Of a stretch of DNA of 10,147 nt, positions 6,893 to 10,147 are shown piece after piece. The position numbers were made by a program, and so were the translations under genes. Below the pieces are notes generated by a model that worked only from the letters and a program-made list of their open reading frames with translations, had not been told where the DNA came from and did no database searches. This DNA is from Nitrososphaerales archaeon TH526 (GTDB lineage: Archaea; Thermoproteota; Nitrososphaeria; Nitrososphaerales; Nitrososphaeraceae). The number at the start of each line of letters is the position of its first letter. Position 1 is the stretch's first letter. The stretch covers positions 1-10,147 of the forward strand of contig JAATVR010000293.1 of assembly GCA_014523665.1 (NCBI GenBank), read 5' to 3'.

Positions 6893-7817
6893 TAATAACA
6901 ACATCAACAACGATATGAGTAAAGCTTGGATGTCTTCGATAAGACCGCACTTTCCAACAACCCCGAACAAGTTAAGGATCAAAGCTGCTATAGCAACGTT
7001 CATTTTTATAATATTAGTACTAGCTGAGTCTGTAGTTATAGTACAAGCAGGACATAGGGGGGTTGTACTCTACTTAGGTGCGGTAGAAAATCGGGTATTG
7101 GGAGAAGGAGTACATTTTATAATTCCATTTGCAGAGCAAGTAATACAATTAGAAGTACGCACTTTAAAATATCAAGCTGAGGCTTCCGCAGCATCTAACG
7201 ACTTACAGGAGGTACAGACGGTAATCGCACTGAATTATCATATTGATCCGAATGATGCAAATGTGATCTTCCAACAACTTGGAGCAGACTATTCTGACAG
7301 AATAATTGCACCAACAATACAAGAGTCAGTTAAAGCAAGTGTCGCGAAATTCAATGCTGAAGAACTTATAACTAAAAGAGAGACTGCAAAAGGTGTAATA
7401 GCTGATGCTATAAGTAATACTCTTTCACATAGAGATATCGTTGTTGAGACTGTTTTTATAACAGATTTCAAGTTTTCAAAAGCATTTGCAGATCAAATTG
7501 AATCAAAAGTAGTAGCATTTCAAAAATATCTTACGGAACAAAACAATCTCAGAGCCATACAGGTGATCGCAAATCAGACAGTTGTACAAGCAGAAGCCCA
7601 GGCCAAAGCAAATGTAGCCAAAGCTAATGGAGAATCACAGGCTATCAGTGTTATTACAGGCCAACTGCGTCAAAACCCACAATATCTACAATGGCAAGCA
7701 ATCAATAGATGGAATGGACAGATGCCTTATTCTCTTGGCAGTGGTGGAGGTCTTCCTTTCTTCCAATTACCAGGCCCGTCGCAGCAGCAGCAACAACAGA
7801 ATCAAACCGGGCACTAA
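6882..7817 (+). CDS. Prohibitin/stomatin-like SPFH domain membrane protein
   Basis: From ATG 6882 the product has 311 residues; a TTG 13 codons earlier (6843) is possible but would sit deeper inside the preceding gene. An Asn-rich N-terminus leads to one membrane helix (IKAAIATFIFIILVLAESVV). The prohibitin signature follows: VQAGHRGVVLYLGAVENRVL, then GEGVHFIIPFAEQVIQLEVR, TLKYQAEASAASNDLQEVQT, and DPNDANVIFQQLG, DYSDRIIAPTIQESVKASVA. A helical coiled-coil stretch rich in Ala/Gln/Lys/Glu (VVQAEAQAKANVAKANGESQ) ends with PQYLQWQAINRWNGQMPY and a Gly/Pro/Gln tail. SPFH proteins oligomerise into ring-like scaffolds that organise membrane microdomains or regulate membrane proteases; which applies here is unknown. 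The poly-Gln end (QQQQQQ) is a low-complexity CAG/CAA run. Confidence 0.9.
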   Translation: MTSNNNNINNDMSKAWMSSIRPHFPTTPNKLRIKAAIATFIFIILVLAESVVIVQAGHRGVVLYLGAVENRVLGEGVHFIIPFAEQVIQLEVRTLKYQAEASAASNDLQEVQTVIALNYHIDPNDANVIFQQLGADYSDRIIAPTIQESVKASVAKFNAEELITKRETAKGVIADAISNTLSHRDIVVETVFITDFKFSKAFADQIESKVVAFQKYLTEQNNLRAIQVIANQTVVQAEAQAKANVAKANGESQAISVITGQLRQNPQYLQWQAINRWNGQMPYSLGSGGGLPFFQLPGPSQQQQQQNQTGH

Positions 7818-7941
7818 TTAATCATCTTACATAATAAAAGGCAATTCAGTAAATTGTTGGTTATTGCAAAGTCGTATAGGATTGAATCGAATAAATAGAA
7901 AATAGATTGAATATTTCCAGTTAGAAAAGGGAAAGGGGAGA

Positions 7942-8034
7942 ATGAAGAGTAGTAGAAACTCTTATGGACCATAGTTTGCTTCAGGATGGACTGCGCACTG
8001 GAATGTCGTAGAAGCTGTCAAAAAACTTCAATAA
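7942..8034 (+). pseudogene. Tiny ORF interrupted by an in-frame TAG
   Basis: ATG 7942 starts MKSSRNSYGP, then TAG (7972-7974), then in the same frame FASGWTAHWNVVEAVKKLQ and TAA (8032-8034). The second half looks like real protein, with a helical WNVVEAVKKL segment. It may be the remains of a small gene or of a C-terminus lost with its upstream part. I do not recognise it. It is the only coding-like signal in the 265-base gap between the SPFH gene and the surface-protein pseudogene. Confidence 0.3.
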
Positions 8035-8082
8035 ATGATTCTACGGAACCAAATGATAAAGGAGATGTTAATCTTGTCTTGT

Positions 8083-8745
8083 CTATTTATTTTTCACCCT
8101 GTCGATACTAAGTGAATGTTTTCCTGCTTCACCTACAGTGAAACACTCTCTCCATATAGCTCCATGTTTGGATTGTCAACACTGCTAGCGCTGACCGTAA
8201 ATGTCAAGGAAGTGTAAGTACCGCTCTTGGCTATACTCTTTCTTCCCGAAGTTGAATATGTGTTGTTGCCCCGAAGAAGAGTCTAGTCTCATAGTAGTAC
8301 CAGATGTCGTCGGAGAAGTCGAGATCTCTTCTGTCCCCGAGTAGGATGTACCTGTGCTGGTTGTCGACTGCAATGTTTTTGCTACGAGATCGATTCAAGC
8401 TACTTTAATATTGTCTGTCGTCTCGTGGTGGTGTTTCTGGGGTTGTCGATCCAACTCCAGCAGTATACACATGGGCACAGCTCCTATTTTTTGGCCCCCG
8501 ACTATAGTATCCACTTTCCCCGAGGATGCTAAAAATAAGGCGGTTTAATAACAATGCATAAACCGTACTAGCATATAAGAGTAGGTTATTCCCTGGCCAG
8601 ATTCCAATGAATTTTCATCCACATGTAATTCTCGAATAAGCTGGTCCTTAGACGGAGCATTCACTTGTCTGAATTCAAAGGAATTAAATCCAGGCTATGC
8701 GTACATAGGTCCGAGGTAGGAATATTCGATTTGTGCTCGCACCAC
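8083..8745 (-). pseudogene. Heavily decayed surface/exported protein gene
   Basis: Coding-like text continues on the minus strand across at least five frame segments. In order: RAQIEYSYLGPMYA, stop at 8697-8695, PGFNSFEFRQVNAPSKDQLI then RELHVDENSLESGQGITYSY (stop at 8547-8545). After a frameshift comes ILGESGYYSRGPKNR then AHVYTAGVGSTTPETPPRDD (stop at 8407-8405). The next frame gives DNIKVA, stop at 8397-8395, then QSTTSTGTSYSGTEEISTSP and TSGTTMRLDSSSGQQHIFNF. After shifts near 8240 and 8145 it reads SIAKSGTYTSLTFTVSASSV, DNPNMELYGE, then FTVGEAGKHSLSIDRV, ending at TAG 8085-8083. The Ser/Thr/Gly-rich, beta-strand-rich text suits an extracellular protein with Ig-like modules. The N-terminus is missing because the TFB gene begins there. 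At least two internal stops and four frameshifts make this a true pseudogene, not a sequencing artefact. Confidence 0.7.
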
Positions 8746-9653
8746 ATGATATAGACAATAAATGTAGAAGAAAGCATTCATTTACTCTAACTGATCCGGG
8801 AGCTGGGGAGGTTATCTGTATTGATTGCGGCCAGGTCATTTCTGACAGACCAGTGGAATCACTCTCAGAGGTGGGAACATCTTCAAGCGTCGGGCTCGCT
8901 TCAAGTTATCGAGGTGGAATGCCCATGTCATTAGCTATTCATGATCAAGGACTTTCCACAAAAATTGGAAGAGAGAATAGGGATTTTACAGGTGAAATGA
9001 TCTTTGATTCATCGATGCTATCAATTCTGCAAAGGATAAGAACTTGGGATTACCGAACGCAAACCAGGAATTCAAGTCGTAAGATTGCGTTTGGTCAGCT
9101 TGACAGATTAAAGCAAAAATTAGTACTACCTGATTCTGTGGTAGAGAAGGCAGCTTATCTATATAGAAAAGTCCAACAGAAGGAGATAACTGTGGGCAGA
9201 ACAACAACCGGAGTATTGGCAGCATGCGTTTACATAGCATGTAGAGAAGCCTTGATACCAAGAACAATTGAGGAGATTGTAGAGGTCAGTAATATTAGAC
9301 GGAAAGAGATGTGGGATGCATATATTAGTATAGTATTAAAATTAGACCTTAAGATACCATTGATTGATCCTGTAAGATGTTTAGTAAAGCTTGCGAACAA
9401 AACAGGAGTTAGTGAAAAGATAAAAAGATCTGCTATTGATTTTTTGAAACAGGTCACAGAAAGTAATATATCTGCGGGTAAAGATCCAATGAGTATTGCA
9501 GCAACTGTTCTCTACCTTGAATGCTTGCACTACGATGACCAGAGTAAATCTCAAAAGTACTTCGCTGAAGCGGCCGGAATATCAGATGTTACAATAAGGA
9601 ATAGGCGCCAAGAATTACAAAACAAAATCCCCTCTATGGCCTCAAGTAAGTAG
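8733..9653 (+). CDS. tfb: Transcription initiation factor TFB (TFIIB homologue)
   Basis: The 306-residue protein has the TFB layout. An N-terminal zinc ribbon has ligands C11, H15, C29 and C32 (CRRKH, then ICIDCG). The B-reader/linker follows (ISDRPVE, SSVGLASSYRGGMP, IHDQGLSTKIG), then two cyclin repeats (about 118-205 and 212-300) with TGVLAACVYIACRE in the first and SIAATVLYLECL in the second, ending with the recognition helix DVTIRNRRQEL. TFB binds TBP and the BRE at archaeal promoters and recruits RNA polymerase. The C-x3-H in the first half of the ribbon is a variant of CxxC but keeps four ligands. The start is GTG 8733; no in-frame ATG is available before the ribbon. The 5' end sits on the remains of the minus-strand surface-protein gene, so its promoter is probably made of, or recruited into, that debris. 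Archaea of this group often carry several TFB paralogues. Confidence 0.92.
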   Translation: MLAPHDIDNKCRRKHSFTLTDPGAGEVICIDCGQVISDRPVESLSEVGTSSSVGLASSYRGGMPMSLAIHDQGLSTKIGRENRDFTGEMIFDSSMLSILQRIRTWDYRTQTRNSSRKIAFGQLDRLKQKLVLPDSVVEKAAYLYRKVQQKEITVGRTTTGVLAACVYIACREALIPRTIEEIVEVSNIRRKEMWDAYISIVLKLDLKIPLIDPVRCLVKLANKTGVSEKIKRSAIDFLKQVTESNISAGKDPMSIAATVLYLECLHYDDQSKSQKYFAEAAGISDVTIRNRRQELQNKIPSMASSK

Positions 9654-9826
9654 CAAATCCCTCTAGTGTTATTAATCTCTTCTTTGTGTGCCAATTCTAG
9701 TTATCAGAGAATATGACTAGACGTTTCGTGACGGATCGCTTATACTTCTACGAAAGGATCTTCTTTTCTACTTAAATACAATTATCAGGCCGCTGTCCAT
9801 CATTCATACTATTAGTACCGTCAACG

Positions 9827-9835
9827 ATAAATAAT
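9827..9835 (+). promoter_or_regulatory. TATA box for the short-chain dehydrogenase gene
   Basis: ATAAATAAT is centred about 25 bases before ATG 9856, the spacing expected for a leaderless archaeal mRNA. It supports that start. The rest of 9654-9855 shows only T-rich runs after the TFB stop that could end its transcript. Confidence 0.5.
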
Positions 9836-9855
9836 GCAAGAACGATGTAAAAGAA

Positions 9856-10147
9856 ATGACGGATCAAAAAGTTGCGATCGTGACTGGGGGTAATTCTGGT
9901 ATTGGACGAGCAACTGCGATTGCTATTGCAAAAGAGGGAGCCAAAGTTACGATAGCCGGACGCCGTGTCAAAGAGGGGGAAGAAACTGTTCGATTAATCA
10001 AAGAAGCTGGAAGCGAGGGCATCTTTGTCAAGACTGATGTGGCAAACGAAAATGATGTCAGATCGCTTGTAGAGAGAACAGTTGAAACGTACGGTAGGCT
10101 TGATTATGCGTTTAATAACGCTGGCATAGAACAAACGATGGCACCAC
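9856..10147 (+). CDS. Short-chain dehydrogenase/reductase (SDR), 3' end outside the window
   Basis: The frame starts at ATG 9856 and is open to the window end (97 codons). It begins MTDQKVAIVTGGNSGIGRAT with the classical SDR glycine motif TGxxxGIG. A typical second strand follows (AKVTIAGRRVKEGEET, with Arg-Arg after the strand suggesting NADP preference), then an Asp in FVKTDVANENDV that contacts adenine in this family, and the NNAG motif in YGRLDYAFNNAGIE. The catalytic Ser/YxxxK lie beyond the window. SDRs of this classical type oxidise or reduce alcohols, ketones or fatty-acyl intermediates; the substrate cannot be told. Its codon use is more GC-rich than the neighbouring small genes. 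A TATA box at 9827-9835 gives it its own promoter. Confidence 0.9.
   Translation, partial: MTDQKVAIVTGGNSGIGRATAIAIAKEGAKVTIAGRRVKEGEETVRLIKEAGSEGIFVKTDVANENDVRSLVERTVETYGRLDYAFNNAGIEQTMAP

Noticed and set aside
8354..8548. 64-codon plus-strand frame
   Set aside because: Antisense shadow of the surface-protein pseudogene, which gives much more protein-like text on the minus strand.

Overview
The window looks like a piece of an ammonia-oxidising archaeal chromosome (class Nitrososphaeria, Nitrososphaera/Nitrosocosmicus-like). The main reasons are an archaeal TFB gene, two proteins of F420/NADPH-type redox families, AT-rich promoters with TATA boxes about 25-35 bases before the start codon, and several small proteins of a kind I associate with this group. 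The lineage call is inference from protein character, not from a search.

Layout: 1-800 holds the 3' part of an exported parallel beta-helix protein. 1049-1678 (minus) holds an F420-reductase-like NADP-binding protein. 1721-2203 is a C-terminal stub of a type I restriction enzyme R subunit, still joined by a 4-base overlap to an intact YgjP-like zinc metallopeptidase (2200-2997), followed by a deazaflavin-type nitroreductase relative (3024-3350). 3362-4314 (minus) is a helix-turn-helix plus coiled-coil gene broken by one nonsense codon and one frameshift. 4432-4484 is a GC-rich inverted-repeat element with pseudoknot geometry. 4676-4927 is the tail of an EamA transporter. 5079-5629 is an exported protein split by a one-base frameshift. 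5710-5990 (minus) is a diverged, frameshifted remnant that resembles the 3362-4314 gene. 6099-6272 is a possible small gene. 6352-6669 encodes a two-helix membrane protein with a cysteine-rich tail. 6695-6892 and 6882-7817 are a small membrane protein and a prohibitin-like SPFH protein that overlap by 11 bases. 7942-8034 is a tiny ORF pair interrupted by TAG. 8083-8745 (minus) is a heavily decayed surface-protein gene. 8733-9653 is a TFB paralogue, and 9856 to the end is the start of a short-chain dehydrogenase.

The main theme is gene decay. At least six loci are truncated, frameshifted or stopped, interleaved with intact genes, which suggests an accessory or plastic region. The retained metallopeptidase downstream of a restriction stub, the two related helix-turn-helix/coiled-coil pseudogenes, and the GC-rich structured element are the points most worth following. 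I see no convincing transposase, CRISPR array, tRNA or rRNA.
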